This document shows positions 23,263 to 36,662 of a DNA stretch of 64,000 bases, piece after piece. Under the pieces are notes generated by a model that was given only the letters and a program-made list of their open reading frames with translations, did no database searches and was not told the origin of the DNA. The first letter of the stretch is position 1, and each line of letters begins with the position of its first letter. The DNA comes from Erigeron canadensis (lineage: Eukaryota > Streptophyta > Magnoliopsida > Asterales > Asteraceae). Location of the stretch: the NCBI RefSeq assembly GCF_010389155.1, contig NC_057764.1:39998275-40062274 (forward strand), given 5' to 3'. The translations under genes were made by a program, and so were the position numbers.

Positions 23263-26200
23263 ACCTTTTTTTCAATAAATTTTTTATTTTTATGAAAATC
23301 CAAGCAAAGAACAGAAATTCTTTTCGATTATTGATCAAAAAGAAGTTATCTTTTTTTATAAATCAAGATTCAAAATCTTGAATAAAAAAGATAGGGTTTT
23401 TTTTTTGTGTATTAGGGATAGATGTTTTTTTTCCCCTTTCTCTCTCCTGTTATAGAAGAAGAGAATAATGATAAAAATCAGAGAGAGAAACCCTTATATG
23501 TGATATTTTGGTTTTATAGATGAAGTTTGGTGTGGTTTTGGAATTGATTAATACTTGAAGGGAATTAAGCGTAACTTGTTGTGTTGGGATATATGCGGAT
23601 TGCTGGTTTTTAGTTGAAGTAGAAATTAATCCTCAAAGTTTGTGGAAAGGCTATTTTTGGTCTTTTTGTTTATATGTGTGTCTACTTGCTAATCTAGGGT
23701 TTCTATATTTTGGCACGGCCAAAACATGAAATAAAATAAGTTTATTTTTAACGAGAGATTTTTTGTTTTTGAATATTGTCAGGATACGAAATTAAAAAAA
23801 AAAAAACTCATTGTATAATGGTATATGAAAATTTTTAGTTGTTATAAGTTAAGTTAAGTTAATTTAATTTTTTTAGGAAAATGTGAAATGTAGTATTTAG
23901 AGTTCTACTTAATGTGTACATTTTATGTCAAACTAGATTAAATCCATCCTTTACATTGCAAATAAGTGTTGTCCTAAAATTTTTAATTTCAATTTTATAT
24001 AAAGAACCCTGACATTTATAAAAAGGGTACAATTATTTAATGAATCTTAATTATAGCTTTTAATGTATATTTTTTTTAGAATAGATAGTTTTTTTAGCAA
24101 AACTTTTTATCACATTTTTTTAAAAAAACAAAATAGAGTATATTATGCGTAGTTGCAATTGAATGAATAAGGATGATTGAGGTTGATTAAATAAAAAAAT
24201 AATAATTGTTTTGAATTCCAATTAAGTCTTTTATTTTTAAACTATCTGAATCAAAATGTTGGTTTATTTAAAGATAATAATACGAGTATTTCATAAGGTT
24301 ATCTCCAATGTCTTCTACACAAAATGCTCAAGTATACCGATCACCTCCGTCAGCATACTTAAATTTGTTTGCCTTCAATTTATCATACTGAAATTCAGTT
24401 TGCCTATGTACAATATCATTATTCAAATAAGTTAAAAAAACAAAAAGAAGAAGGTGGTAAAAATTTGGGGCCACAATAATGATATGCTTTCAAAATGCCT
24501 GCTAACAAAATGAATGGGCATACTGTTCAACATAGCGAGCTCTAGTGATGGCACAGTGTGATGGTAATTAAATTGGCTAATTTTGATGATTCCATTAAGG
24601 TTGTCTAACTACAAAGTCTCTTACAATCATCTATTATTTATAATTTCTTATAAAGATTTTAGCATATCATTAAAAGAAAAATGGTAGTTGCTCTAGGTAT
24701 TGCTGTTATGACTAATTACTAACAAAGCGAAAGCAATGGAATTTTTAGTTCGTGAATGGGATTTTTAATGGAAAGTGTTTGTTTTTTTTCTAGCATGTAG
24801 TTAAAAAATTGGTTTAGTTACTCTAGTTATTCTTGTTATGGTCAGTTGCTAATAAAGTTACCGAAATGAAATTTTTAGTTCGTGAATGGAATTTTTGATG
24901 GAAAGTGATTCACAAGTCGAATTCATAAGGTTGAAAAATTATACCCCTTAGTAATCATACTTTAATTATTTATGTCCCCTAACTAACACTGTCTATACTT
25001 TTATAATGTAAAAACATAAAGTTACACAATTATCTAATAAATATACATATCTATATCTATATTATCTATATCTATAATATATTATAAAGCAAAAAATATT
25101 TGTCTAAATTTTAAGTTTCAATATTTACATTCCCAAAATGTTCCTCTATCAATTTTATATTTACATAAAATAACTATATTACTCGTTATCTCTCATAAAA
25201 TCTCAACCAATTATTTTTTTTCTTTCTTTCACATAAATCATTTATTCCTCCAATTCATTCAAAATCTTTTATCTCAAAAACCGTACATCGATAAATTATA
25301 AAAAATATATGGGTGTTCTTAAAATTTCATGTTCTTTCATTAGAGATGTCATTCGATATACTTTTGACGAATTTTTAAATTCGAAGACGGAACTCGTACG
25401 GTTAAGGCATTTGGCTATCACACTCTATTAATAAACAAACTATCCCTCCTTTTTTTAACTCTTTACCTTTAAAATATCCAAAATACCTTTAATTTTCAGC
25501 ACATTTCTAACTCAAATACTAAATCTACCCAATATATCCTTAAAATATTTTACACTCATATTTATCCAAACTATCTATGTCCTTTATTAATTAATTTAAA
25601 TATTTTCACATAATATCTCTATAATATTCTTAATAAAGTTATTTACAAAAAATACATCACTTAACTATAAAATAACTACACTACCATTTACGTCAACTTT
25701 TAGATTAATAACCATATCGTTACCATTACCGCCACTAGCACCACCGGTTACCGTCACCGTCGCCGTATTGCACGGGTACTCATCTCGTTTAATACAACGT
25801 TTAATGATTCTAGCATGTCGTTATCACATGACAACTTGATTAATCATCATTTTAGTTAACATTTTAGTTAAGTATTAACATTAAAAGAAAATTAGGATGT
25901 TACAATTCTCTCTTAATTAAAAGGATTGGATTAGTAGGTAACCTTAAATTGTATTGTTGATATACATTCTTCAATTGGGTCTAATGTTTATAACGAACTT
26001 TCGTCTTTAAAGTGAATACAATCTATATTGTTAACTGTTAACATGGTTTGTAGTGTGAGGTGAAAGTGTCATACTAGCTAGAAAGCATATTAACTTGATA
26101 ATGTGATAAAGTGACAAATAAATTGTCGCGTAGAATCCATTATTGTGTTAATTGTGTTAATTGTTGTGCGTTTTCCTGCTTGTACTAATCTAAGGAAGTT

Positions 26201-26964
26201 GATTACATGCGGTTAAGATTGACTAGCACAAGAAGTTTGTTGCAAGTATTTAGGCTTGTAGTCTTGTACTAATTTTGTTATGTAGTATGATCAAGTGAGA
26301 ATCAAAATAATGGTGAGAACCGTAAGAATATTTAAAAAATTATCTTTAAGATTTTAGTCCTTAAAGTTAAGGGTAATGCTCGTATCGTATCCAACCGCTA
26401 CCATCTTTTGGATCGCCGGCCGCTCATCAAGTACATATCATTCTCATATGTGTCCGATGACAACCCCTTTAGAACGACGAATAAAGACAACATCCGTACC
26501 GTATCAATACTTTTTCAACACGTAACCCAAATGATTATTTTTTTTGGGAATGAGTTTTTATTCAAAAAAATAATAAAAAAAATAGAAACTTATAACGACA
26601 ATAAAAAAAATTAAAACATCACACCAAAAAGGTGAAAGAGAGAAGTAAAATAATGGTTCTCACAGTTCTTACTCTTATTTTGGTTCTAACATTAACCTTG
26701 CCCGTGGTATATATAATATATGTGTATATGTATATTTTGTACTCATTAAACAAAAAATGATTAATTCTTCACTTATTTAGCTTCTAATTGATGCAAGCGG
26801 CTCAAAGCGTTAGGAGAAAGTGGATTAGCTTGGCATTGATCTTTTTAAAGTGAAAGGTGATTAACATTTGGGTTAGCAAGGGAAGTAAATCCTTTGATAC
26901 TATTTTGGTCAAGCTTGTTCATATGTGTATTTTCGGTCAAGTACTTATTTATGGTTAGAACTTG
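23263..26964. other. Upstream region of eIF(iso)4G and intergenic DNA
   Basis: The first approximately 450 bp hold the eIF(iso)4G promoter and 5' leader. The stretch 23632-23730 matches the upstream region of copy 2 (32098-32158 joined to 34027-34070), interrupted there by a Harbinger element. The remainder is AT-rich with no supported gene. An imperfect near-duplicate pair occurs at about 24682-24750 and 24800-24905. Confidence 0.55.
25072..25787 (+). mobile_element. Degenerate non-autonomous Helitron-like element
   Basis: It starts TCTATAATATATTATAAAGC, a common plant Helitron 5' style, and ends near GTATTGCACGGGTACTCATCTCG before T. The terminal tetranucleotide is CTCG, not the expected CTRR, so the end is decayed or misjudged. 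The internal 210 bp are repeated at 17100-17310. Confidence 0.45.
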
Positions 26965-27640
26965 GTTACAAGTTAGTTTAAGTAGGGTAGTGTTATTGGA
27001 AATTTAATGGTAGCTTTGCTAATAAACTAGTTGCTGATGTATTGAAATGGGAAAATGTAGTGATTTGAACATATGGAGTAAAGTTGTTTGTGTAAATTTT
27101 GAAGTCATTTTGAGTTCTAATGAGTTTTGCATAATACTTAAGTTTTGGAATAGATTTTGATATGTAGACATCTTTGCAGCGTTTGGGTGTAAATTACGAC
27201 GCCCGTATAATCTAGTTACAGTTGGCTATGCTTTAAAACTTTTTGTCACTCACGCTTATATATTTTTTTGATCTTTTAAGAAGGTCGTATCATGTTACTT
27301 TCTAAATACAATTATTACTTTTTAATGAAGATCTAAATAATACACAAAATTTTCCATCAGTTAATTTATTGGAGGATTTTTTTTCTCTATAATTCCAGAT
27401 CGATGGTGCTATAAATATATGTATAAAGTATCAAAACTAAATGTGTATTTAAAAAAGTTTGTTAAGAAGGTTTAAACAACCTCTCGAATTCAATATGCTT
27501 ATCAATAATAAGCAAATCACACGTTTTGCACAAGTTATATAACATGACAAAATAACATGAGCATGGGTATATCTTCGACTCTACACAATTTATCTTAAAC
27601 GTAAATTTTTTTTAACAGACTTAAATGATGCATTTACAAA
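26965..27640. repeat. Shared downstream flank of eIF(iso)4G copy 2
   Basis: This non-coding segment recurs beside copies 3 and 4. Landmarks are GGTAGCTTTGCTAATAAACT, then TGGGTGTAAATTACGA, then AATCACACGTTTTGCACAAG. It shows that the duplicated unit included about 0.7 kb beyond the truncated coding part. No such match was noticed beside the intact copy 1. Confidence 0.8.
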
Positions 27641-27689
27641 ACATAAACATAAAAGAAAAATCAAATTAAATTTGGTTGAGCTTTGTTTC

Positions 27690-30600
27690 CCAAAGAATTC
27701 AGTTTCCACTTCTCTCCCCAGGAACGTTTACAACCTACCATCCATAACCTTATTAAACATCTTGACAAAACAATGTATTCTGAACCAACACTATTGAGAG
27801 AAATGAATACCTCTTCCCATCTTTAACCTCATTTACTTGATCTAAGATCAATAACATCACGAATCATAAACCTCATGCGTGGAGCTAGTTGCTGGTTCGT
27901 TGCCAGGTCTTTCAATCGGTTGAAGTAAAGATCATTAATTTTCCTTGATTTAGGGCTCTCATCAAGCTGTTTGTATATCGTTCTAAAAAAATGGCATATT
28001 GCCTCCACGTTTTCTTCCTCAGGGCAACTTTTACTATCAGTCCCTAAAAGCTCCTGTTCAGTCCAAAATGCATCAGGGAAAAAATTGAAACTTATAATTA
28101 CTCTCGGAACCAAATTTATAAGGATTGCCGTAACTTGGGGAAGAAACAACAAGATCACAAACCTGAACAATATGATGAACTATCTTTTCGGGAACCATTT
28201 TCTGCTTCAAAAGCTCACCAATTAAACGAATGTTTCCAAGGGTGCGGAGTTTAATCATTTTTTCTTTATATCTACGCTCCGACTCTTGCTCAAGAGAAGT
28301 CATCCGCCTAATTTCGGCCCTCAAATTATCGGCACTTTCCAAAACCTCCTGGCAGTTATTTAAAAGCACACGCTTGAATGTAACCTCCTTAGGTTCTTCG
28401 GATGGGAATGGGGGGAGCTTAGTATTCAAATCCGAACACAGTTGAGCATACATTGGACAAAACGTGGGCTCAAGAACAGCTTTATCAAATATCAACGAGA
28501 TAACCCCCTGAATTGCATCATGTGCACACATTATATATAGACATACATATATTGTCCATTGGCGGGAAAAGAACGATTAATAGAAACTACGGCAAAAACA
28601 AAATTTCAATAATATAAATGCAGCGAAAAGTAGACACAAACCTTGAGAATATCAGCTGAAGTGATTCCAGAGTCGATGAGTTGACCTTTGAGGAGATCAA
28701 ACTTTACTGGAGTCAACTTGTTCAGGATACTGAAAATCATAAAAAGTCAGCATTATGAGTTTTTAGACTATAATAAGTTTATATTATCTATAACCTAAAC
28801 AAAGTGCTGTAAGTGTAAATATATTCTTTATATAATCCCTTGTGAAAATATATTCCTTAAAGTTAGGGTGAACAAGAAGGAAGTTTAATTAAAAAAATTG
28901 GTGTACACCGCCTAAGCATCGTCATTTCTCAATCATAATATGATGCCTCCTACAGCACGTGCATAAAAAATATGACAAGAGTAGTTATTGATCAAACCCG
29001 AGGGTGTAAAAATAAATACCATTTAAAGTGGAGGGGGCGAAACGTATGTTTTTAATAAATGGTGAACTGAAATACGGTGTACCCCACAGCACAGACTAAC
29101 TCACTAACACCCCTCACGGACATAAGAATAAGATAAAAATGATATTAATTAAACCCAATTACCCAAAAGATTAAAAATAAAAAATATCTAAAGATGAGGG
29201 GGGGGGAACATAAGTTTTTATAAAAGGTCTACTAGAATACGGTTTTCCCTACCGCACCGGCTAACACTCCCCCATAAATAGTAGATATCAGAGCTCAAAT
29301 GTGATTTCTGCATCCTATATTCATGACTCATGTAACTCAATAAATGAAAGTTAATATGCAACTAGGAATATACTTCTAATGGGTTGATCTGGGTGATGTT
29401 TGGTTTCGTGCATGCCAGATAGGTGAGGGCCAAATTAATCAATAAACTTAGTAAAAGATATAACAGTGAAAGTTTCCTAATGTGTATTTTATCATCATAC
29501 AAGTTTATAAATAATACGATAGTATGTTTTGTCTTCATAATCATTATTAAATATTTCAAAAACGTTTTCAGGCCAACACGATATGACATCTTTTCGATAA
29601 GCTCAAAATTCCAATGATTCAGCTGAAAATTTTATGACATGCAATCCATTAATCACAGGCCATTGCTTATAAACTTTATTCCGCTTTAAAAAAAAATAGC
29701 ATAATCTCAGGATGTATGGCATTTGAGTAGGCTTTACCCTTTTACCGTCTTCAAGACACGATCCTTGTCAGAGAGGGTCCCCCTTTGAACCAACCATGGT
29801 ACCTTAGCTTTGATAAGGGCAGGGGGAGGTCCAGACTGTTCCACAAAGAAGAGAGCCGAATTAGGCTAGACACCGAAGTAGTAAACTATAATATGTTTAT
29901 ATAAAAATAATCCTGTTTTGCACGATAGATCTAAATAATAATATGTAAACAAAAATTAGTATAGATAACTGACCACTTGGTAAGAAAAGGCTTGTCTGGC
30001 AAACTGTGAGTTCGGTTCTTGCCTATCAACACGAACAAAGTCACGAGAGCCTCTCCTATCATCCCAAGATCTCTCCTCCACTGGAGCAGGGGCTCTTTCC
30101 CGCCAGTTGCGGGTATCAGGCTCAGCGTAGCGTGGCTGAGGCTGAACTGGCACCTGCAAGTAAATACATCCTTTAAAACGCAATAAAATAATAAAACACA
30201 GGTATGCTGAAACAAACAACTGTGGTACTCAAGGATCTGGTCCAGCTCCGTGTCTCCCCAAAGAATTCAGTTTCCACTTCCTGTCTAGCTCTCTGTATCT
30301 CCTCAGGGGTACAACCTACCATAAGATGAAGAGCAAACGCTTAGCCACATCGTCAACAAAACAACATATTGATCTAAGAAGTAGACCCGATAAACCTATT
30401 ACCAAAAGGGGAAGCATTATAGTAAAAGCACACAGAGAGTCAAGAGGATGGTTAGCAATAATGCAAGAACATTCAGTAAAAAACTGCTTTTTTGCAACCA
30501 GAAAAACTCAACTTTCATAATTTAGTTGTTTAGATGCAATCATTACAAAGATACTTTATGAAAAAACCCAAGCTAAACTATCACGTAGACAATCATAGAA

Positions 30601-31913
30601 TGAACAAAAAAACTCATGTGTCATTTAATGCATTACCTCCCTAAGTTGTAGCAGCTGGTCGCTGCTGTAACGAACACGCTCACGAAGCTCAAATCGAGAA
30701 CCATTGTTCTGATATAAGATATGCACAGAACAAATACATCAGTAACAAAGCGATAGAGAATAAATTAATCAAAGAGCAACATTTAATATGAAAAACATAA
30801 AACTAGGACATCATAAATCATGCTAAACTAAATAGATTTTCTTCATATACAACCATGATATGTAGAACTAAGAGTGAATGGAATAAAAACTCTACTAATT
30901 AAAACAAATATGTGAAACTAATCACTAAAAGTACTGTTTTAACAATTAAATTACAGATAACACCAAACTCCCAAAAACAAACAAATAAACAAAAAGCTCT
31001 AATGAGCTTAAGCAAGCTCCAGAAGATATCAAGATATAGGATCATATATAAAAACATAATTTACGTACATTCCCATCAAAAACACATAATTCTTCTGTAA
31101 TATACATTCCACATTATAGGAGCATTTACTAGGCTAAACAAGAGCTTATGCATAATCTAAAAGCCACAATAATGGGGATTAAGCTTAATAGCTTATTCAC
31201 TACCAAAAAGCAATTCTCTATTTCGAAATTGCTGATCCAAACAACTTTTATAAGCGTAATATCTTCAAGATAACGGAAATAAGCTTTTAAGCTCCTTAAA
31301 AAGCTAACTCAAACACCCAATACATCATTATTTATAAAAAGACATAAACTTGGCCATTGTTCTTACACTTTTCACTATTATATTCACCTCCGATCTAATA
31401 ACAAAGAATACGCTGAATATCTCAAATATATCTTCTTCAAAACTTTAAGAAAAACAAGTATTTGTATACTCAATTATATAGCTAGAGTACAATTATACGA
31501 CAACATATAAGCCATAACAATTACACATAAATCTAATAAACAAATTACATATATTCTCCAAAAACCTAATGCAAACTATCCCACTTCACAAAAACCACAT
31601 ATACTTATAAATCAGATCCCTTTTTCCCCTTATATCACACATAAATAAAAAACAAAATCTTGAAAAAAAAAAAGCAACTAGTATAACAAAAATTAACTAT
31701 ATATACATACAGATTATGTATTTAACACAAACAAGTCCCATATCCAACATGGGTTTTAGAAAAAGTAACAAACTGAAAGGCGGCATGAGAAGAAGTGCCA
31801 GCGCCGGCGCCGCCGTGAGGACGAAAAGAAGGATTATGAGAACCAGTTGTTGTTCTTCCCCTGTTTCCACCGCCTGGTCTTAAACTTAAGAATGTTCTAT
31901 GATCTGTCTGCAT
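27690..31913 (-). pseudogene. eIF(iso)4G partial duplicate, copy 2 (pseudogene)
   Basis: Exon equivalents: 31773-31913 (1), 30637-30708 (2), about 30234-30315 (3), 29974-30153 (4), 29738-29835 (5), 28642-28729 (6), 28163-28507 (7), 27811-28053 (8). Exon 9, with the linker and MA3 domain, is absent. Instead a second exon-3-like fragment lies at about 27690-27734. Defects seen: the exon 1 donor GT is TT at the homologous site; exon 3 has a 4-nt deletion and loses its donor; a TGG-to-TGA change near the end of exon 8 stops the frame after LRSSK. Exon 2 keeps an eIF4E-motif match (YSSDQLL), and exons 5-8 keep a mostly open MIF4G frame. It cannot make full-length eIF(iso)4G, although a partial MIF4G product cannot be excluded. 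Confidence 0.85.
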
Positions 31914-32158
31914 GTAATAAAAAATTTTGTGATTTAGTTTCTGTGTAATTGTGTATATTGGGGTTTGTTTTTATAGAAGACGGTTTGGATGAATTTTGGA
32001 AACAATTGATACTTGAAGAGGGTTAAGTGTAACTTTTGGTGTCGGGACAAACCGACATTGCGGTAATTTATTTTTTTCTTTTTACGTTTAAGTACAAGTT
32101 AATCCTCAAAGTTTGTGGAAAGGCTATTTTTGGCCTTTTTGTTTATATGTGCTTCTAA
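31914..32158. other. Copy 2 upstream region, left of Harbinger insertion
   Basis: It is similar to the upstream region of the intact gene (about 23263-23690), including AATCCTCAAAGTTTGTGGAA. The match continues at 34027 on the other side of the inserted element. Confidence 0.75.
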
Positions 32159-34023
32159 GAAAGTTGGCAACCCACCTTTTCTCATTTTTCTCACCACTCA
32201 CTTCTAACCAATCACTGCATGTCACCTCAACCCCACCACTCACTCACCACTCATCCAAATTTCATTGGCATCCGACCACTCACTTCACCACTCATTTTAC
32301 AATTTTCATTTTATTTAAACATCAAATTTCATTAAACTAAAAATATTCAAATACATAAACATTACATAAATAATTCTTGGAATTTAAACAAATAAAAAAA
32401 CAACATACTAAAAATACTTAAAAGATATAACATAAATAATAGAAATACGACTACTCCTCATCATCGTTCGGCTGGAGGTGTGGTAAGTTTAGACCCGCTA
32501 GATGCTCTGTCAGATCATACCAGAGACAGAAATGTGTCTCCTCGTCCTGTATCTCCGGTAAGGCGTCCCGATGACTACTTGGGCGGACAACTGGATTTCC
32601 TATATGAACTAGGCAAATCGCACGACCACTATCTTGAATGATCATGTTGTGCAGAATCACACACGCATACACCAAGTTCCTAATTGTTCCTAGTGACCGT
32701 TGTCGAAACGGTCGATCAATGATATGCCATTTTCCTTTGAGAACACCAAATGCCCGTTCAATATCTTTGCGAGCCGCCTCTTGTGCCGTTTTGAACATTT
32801 TTTCTTTCTCGTTTGTCGGGTATTTGTACGCTTTAACAAACGTAGACCATGTAAGATATATGTCATCGACTAGATAGTAGCCACGTCTATAAGTACGCCT
32901 ATTTACACTAAATGGAACATAAGGAGCAGTGCCCATACGCTCGGGGAGGAACAAGGGAGATTGTTGCAGCACATTGATGTCGTTTAGAGCACTCGGAGGA
33001 CCAAAAAAGGTGTGCTATATCCATAAATCTTGAGACGCCGTTACTTCCAACATAATAGTGGGGTATTCATGATCACCCCTTTTGTATCCACTCCATTGGA
33101 CACATCTTCCAAACAAGATGTGTACAATCTAGACTACCGATCATTCCAGGCAAGTGATGCCTTTCTTCGTGTGCTTCAAACAAACGATGGAGATCATGTG
33201 TTGTTGGTTTACGCAGATATTCGGTCTTGTAAGTGTCAACGATAGCATCACAAAAAATTTGAAGACATTCACGTGATGTTCTCCCGGCCATCTCTAAATT
33301 TGAAGACAACCGGTTGCAAGTTGTCGGATGACAGATGTGCACTTTTGTATCGGTGTAAAACTCTTGGCTAACCGGGCGTCATACGAGTCCTGAAACTACG
33401 CGTATCTCGACTCAAGATCATGCACGATCTTTAGAAAAAGTCTTTTAGGCATACGATACCTATCTTCAAAAAAATCATCGTCGTATTTTGGTTCTTCACA
33501 AAAGTAGTCGCGGTGCAACCTTTCTGAAGCAGTCCAACGGTTACGGTTCACGACTTTACGTTTCGCCCGTGAACGCGCCGTGGAACTTTCGGCTTCTTCG
33601 GACTCAATGGCGTTCGCAAACACCTCTAAACTACTATCGTCGGACCATTCAAACGGTTCGTCGATGATTGTGATGGAACCAATATGTTTTTGCATTTTTT
33701 TAGTGTGTGTATGTTTGAGTTGTAGTGTGTTTTTTGAAAGAGAAAGTGAATGTGATGTGTTTGATTTGTAGTTGTAGTGTGTTTGTGTTTTGTGTTGTGA
33801 GTTGTATGTATATATAGTAATAAAGTATTAAAAAAAATATAAAAAATTCAAAGCTAACCGTTACTAGCCGTTGCACGAGAATCAAGCAGCCAAAATGGAG
33901 TGGTGGACCGCGTGGTGTGACCACTCATTTTCACCCCGCCACGTGTGGTCAGGCGTTGGCGGCGGTGTTCCGTCGTGGTGCCGCAGTGACCACTCGCCTA
34001 TATTGCTACCGTTGCCAACCCCC
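32159..34023. mobile_element. PIF/Harbinger transposon with TAA duplication
   Basis: The ends are inverted: the left is GAAAGTTGGCAAC and the right complement is GGGGGTTGGCAAC. TAA flanks both ends (32156-32158 and 34024-34026), matching the 3-bp target preference of PIF/Harbinger elements. It holds a broken transposase on the minus strand. Comparison with the intact eIF(iso)4G upstream region shows the uninterrupted site near 23681-23692. The length of about 1.87 kb leaves no room for the second Myb-like gene of complete elements. Confidence 0.85.
32451..33695 (-). pseudogene. PIF/Harbinger (Plant_tran/DDE_4) transposase, frameshifted
   Basis: Three consecutive minus-strand frames form one broken transposase. 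33396-33695 is the N-terminal part (PKRLFLKIVHDLESRY). 33073-33342 carries the helix region and the first catalytic segment, [17 protein letters not shown], where the D in SLDC is a DDE residue. 32451-32972 carries LQQSPLF and the C-terminal DIERAFGVLKGKWHIIDRP with its E. The frame shifts between these blocks, and the segment around the second D (33000-33070) is damaged, so no active enzyme is expected. Normal function is cut-and-paste transposition. Confidence 0.85.
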
Positions 34024-34026
34024 TAA

Positions 34027-34859
34027 TTGCCAAGCTAGGGTTTCTAGGTTTTAGTATGGCCATAACATTGAATTTTTTTTTTAAACCAACGTTGGTCATC
34101 CGTGCGTTGCCCTGGAAACATTATTTTTATAAACTATTTATAAGAGAATTCTATTAAATTTATATAGATAACTGTATTAACAGAAATAGCGAAACATGTT
34201 TAACGATAACTATATCAATATCAATACCGATAACGACATTCTTAAATAAATAAAGTAATCTGTTGCGAACATATTATAGGACAGTAGAAAGATATATGAC
34301 AATGTAATATTAAATATATTAATATTAATAACGATATTTCGAGAACGATGATATATTTTGTTACAAAAAGGTGGTTCGCACCGCTCAATGGGCGGCGTCG
34401 GTTTTTAAAAATGTATATTAATAGGTCAGGGTTAAAAAAACCACAAACTTGTTTAAGGAATATGTAGTATTCATTTGGTTAAAGTCACAACCAATGAAAA
34501 ATAAAATTGTCATGTGTTAGTTATAATATGAAAGTTAAAACTTTTGTGTTATGCCTGCTCTTTAATAATATAATTTTGACAGTTCTAATGAAAAAAAAAA
34601 AACTAAATTTGTGTTATAGTGAAAAAGTTTAATTTAATGATTGAAATTTAAAGCAAAAGTTTTTAGTGGAAAAATGACAAAGATCAAACTTTTTGTTGTC
34701 CAAATGTTTCTTTAAAAAAATCAATGTGAAAATGCAATATTTGAAAACCGAATAACAATAATAATTGGAAAACATTTATGACAATGAAATGTTAATCATA
34801 TTAATAACCCTTAGATGATAATAATACAAAGGTGTTATGAACAAAACATTTAATATAGT
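34027..34859. other. Copy 2 upstream remnant, then intergenic DNA
   Basis: The first approximately 50 bp continue the eIF(iso)4G upstream similarity (GCTAGGGTTTCTAGGTTTTA). The rest is AT-rich without a gene. Confidence 0.55.
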
Positions 34860-36491
34860 CAGTGGCGAAGTTAGAAATTTTCGAGTGGGGTCGGGATTTT
34901 TTTTTTCTTAACGCTATTTTTTAGGTAATATGTTGGGGTCGGTAATTTGATTCGGGTCGGGTCAAAAATTAAATACTATTATTATAAAAAAAATCTTTCA
35001 ATCACTAAAAAACTAAACATTTGTCAAAGACAAGTAAACATTAAAAAGGAGACAAACGGTTGATACCTAGTTCGATTCACTGAAAAAATTAGAGTTCAGC
35101 CTTTCGACCTTTAAGAACCTTGAATTCTTCAATTATGGACTCCGCATCAAACTTGCTAGCAATTTCTTTTTCTATGTAAATCACCATACAGTTTGCTAGA
35201 TTGTCACCTGCCATCTTATTACGTAGGCGAGTCTTGAATATCTTCATTGTCGAAAATCCCCTCTCTGTTGTTGCAGTCAAAACCGGAAGTGTCAAGAGTA
35301 GCCGACACACTCTTTCAACCAAATCGTACATGCTATTTTTCCATTTTTTAACAAGAGTTTGACAGAGATCAGAAAGGGTTGCTAACTTACTTGGTTTGAC
35401 AATCCTTTCAACGTGAAAAGTCTTCAATTGACATCTTAATTAATTTCTCCCCTGCTCAGTAAAGTTCGTAGGATAATATTTCTCAACAAGAAGAACAATG
35501 TCGCCAATATTAATCTCTTTTGAACATAAAGTCGCACCAAGAGATAACAACTATACTGATTGCACACTGAATCTACAATCCATCTTATGTATTTGCTTAT
35601 CCAATGTATCCATAAACAAATTTACACAGTAAAAATGTTCAAATTTAACATGAAGATCTTTTTTACGAGGCCGATACTGGATAAATTTATATGCAGCCCT
35701 CATATCGGGTTGCTCTATGTCATATCTTTGACAAAAAATAAAATAAAATAACTGTCTCAATTTAAGAATCTCATCCATTGTTTCTAAAATCATTTAGACT
35801 AACCTTTGTAGCTGAAACTAAATCCATTGCATTAAGGATGTCTTGTGATTTCTTTTGTAATCCTTGAGAAAGTGTATCATTCTTTTGCATCACCTCTTTC
35901 ATCATGCGAAGAAGAAACACAAACTCAAATGATAACAATTAACAAAAACACTATCTCAAATTCTCAATTAACAATTAACAATTTACAGTTTCTATTACAA
36001 TTTCTCAATTAACAATCCCTAATTTCTACTAAAAACTAAATCCCTAATTTTTATTTAAACCCTAAATAATTAAATAAAAAACACACATACCTGAAACGGG
36101 CGGCGGCGCCACTGCCGGAGGTCGAAGCGGCGGCGACATGACTGCAGGTGGTCGTCAAGGGAGGAGCGGGACGTCAGAAGGGAGGAGGAGATGAGGGAGC
36201 GGAGAAGGAATGAGGAAATTGTTTTAATTTTGTTTCCGGTTTTTTTTTTTTAACTAATGGGCTAAGTAAGTTGTAAGTAGTTAAGTAATGGGGTTTAGTT
36301 TGGGCTAAGTAATTTTGAATGGGCTTATGTAAAATGAAATGGATCAATTTTAATTGCTTAGTATATAAAAAAAAATTCACAATTAAAATGGGGGGTCGAA
36401 ACCGAATATATCAAAAAATTTATACACAAAAATATATAGCCCTACATATTAAAATTTTTTCGGGGGGTCGGGCGTGTGTAGCTGCGCCCCT
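34860..36491. mobile_element. hAT transposon remnant
   Basis: It starts CAGTGGCGAAGTTA and ends TAGCTGCGCCCCT, imperfect inverted termini of hAT type. The flanking octamers AATATAGT (34852-34859) and ATATAGCT (36492-36499) overlap closely and may be a decayed 8-bp duplication. Inside lie minus-strand transposase fragments. The right end is near CGGGGGGTCGGGC, echoing GTGGGGTCGGG at the left. Confidence 0.7.
35089..35793 (-). pseudogene. hAT transposase fragments (zinc-finger MYM-type 1-like)
   Basis: 35089-35427 encodes the hAT C-terminal dimerisation region: LLLTLPVLTATTERGFSTMK, then LRNKMAGDNLANCMVIYIEK. 35551-35793 encodes an upstream piece (EHFYCVNLFMDTLDKQIHKM, CRFSVQS) of the same protein family. 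Frameshifts and stops separate them, and the N-terminal zinc finger and catalytic core are missing, so this is a dead remnant. A short Pro-rich open segment at about 36070-36150 may be the former N-terminus. Confidence 0.8.
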
Positions 36492-36662
36492 ATATAGCTA
36501 CGACAATAATGAAAATAATGTAAAGCACACAACGGAAACGGAAAAAAAAAAAAAGAAATAGAAATTTTCATGACCGGAACTTTTAATGTTTGATAAAATC
36601 ATACTCTACATTTTAATTTCAAAAAGATTATTCACTTTTAAAACTCCTTAGTTTTAATAGCT

